A stretch of DNA of 64,000 nt from Roseiarcus sp052147395 (GTDB lineage Bacteria > Pseudomonadota > Alphaproteobacteria > Rhizobiales > Beijerinckiaceae), in assembly GCA_052147395.1 (NCBI GenBank), contig JBKQKS010000082.1, positions 1 to 64,000 on the forward strand. The letters run 5' to 3'. Positions 63,659 to 64,000 of this stretch are shown here, piece by piece; the stretch's first letter is position 1; every line of letters begins with the position of its first letter. A model generated the notes under the pieces. That model ran no database searches. It was not told where the DNA came from and saw only the letters and a list, made by a program, of their open reading frames with translations. Made by a program: the position numbers and the translations under genes.

Positions 63659-64000
63659 CGGTCAAACCCCAACGCTCGGCGCCCGTCCGGGAAGGTCACA
63701 AAAGGGCGGGGAGCGGACTTCGAAATTGCTGATTTGACGGGCGTGTCACCCTAAAGCCTTCGCCCGCTCGCCGCGAGCGACATTGCCGCACTTCAACATT
63801 TCGTGATCATGTCGAACGCCAGCGCAAAGGCGCTCAATTTCGCAACTGACATTTGCGCCTGATTTTTGCTCCGCCCGGAGTCGGCGGCAAATGCGCATAT
63901 GCGGGGACTTGCTTGGGCTATACGACCTTCGCGCTGAAGCCAGCTGTTCCCAGCTTTTGCGAGCTTCGCGTTCGAAAAGGCTGTTTTCGATTCGAGACTG
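63659..64000. other. Gene-free right edge
   Basis: No supported gene, hairpin terminator or RNA gene is seen in these 342 bp. Composition is less GC-rich than coding DNA here. It may hold the promoter of a gene beyond the window. Confidence 0.4.

Overview
The window is high-GC DNA, densely coded on both strands. Codon use, GTG/TTG starts, DUF1127 proteins, a DUF882 peptidase, a purL-bolA order and CG-rich intergenic repeats point to an alphaproteobacterium, most likely of the order Hyphomicrobiales. I cannot place the genus. No rRNA, tRNA, CRISPR array, transposase or integrase was recognised.

Layout. 0.2-2.3 kb: a nitrilase-family amidohydrolase, a small hypothetical gene and an orphan OmpR-type response regulator. 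2.5-10.4 kb: two overlapping genes, a very large pyruvate:ferredoxin oxidoreductase (NifJ type) with an extra C-terminal iron-sulfur domain, and a single-chain fusion of the two halves of an NfnAB-type ferredoxin:NADP oxidoreductase. 10.5-20.7 kb: pncB, a glycosyltransferase pair, cmk, an orphan TRAP-type binding protein, a beta-hydroxyacid dehydrogenase, a frameshifted serB, miaA and cheW. 21.5-26.3 kb: a MASE1-CHASE-PAS-PAS-GGDEF-EAL protein and two DUF1127 mini-proteins. 26.3-33.7 kb: a leftward methylamine/betaine-type cluster (enolase-superfamily enzyme, LysR regulator, MttB-like methyltransferase, MFS transporter, dimethylglycine/sarcosine dehydrogenase).

33.8-36.3 kb is a patch of toxin-antitoxin-like genes: vapB with a vapC cut by an in-frame amber codon, an AbiEii-type nucleotidyltransferase overlapping an unknown partner, and an ASCH-domain protein. 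An aldehyde dehydrogenase and a glutathione S-transferase follow. 39.1-42.3 kb is a compact three-gene cassette (DUF262 protein, SMC/OLD-like ATPase, unknown protein) with less GC-biased codon use. It looks like an acquired defence island and is the best candidate here for a poorly described system.

42.5-64 kb is mostly housekeeping and envelope genes: prfC, a HAD phosphatase, two L,D-transpeptidases, purL, bolA, an acyl-CoA dehydrogenase, dgkA, pepF, an orphan NtrC-type regulator, a DUF882 peptidase, a rutE-doxX pair divergent from a LysR gene with clear operators, a deletion remnant of edd (key enzyme of the Entner-Doudoroff pathway), a stand-alone pilus-assembly N-terminal domain protein and a DUF1499 protein.

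Four copies of a roughly 150-bp intergenic repeat with a palindromic core, and another 24-bp inverted repeat at the left edge, are spread through the window. Three genes (serB, vapC, edd) are broken, each by a different kind of lesion.
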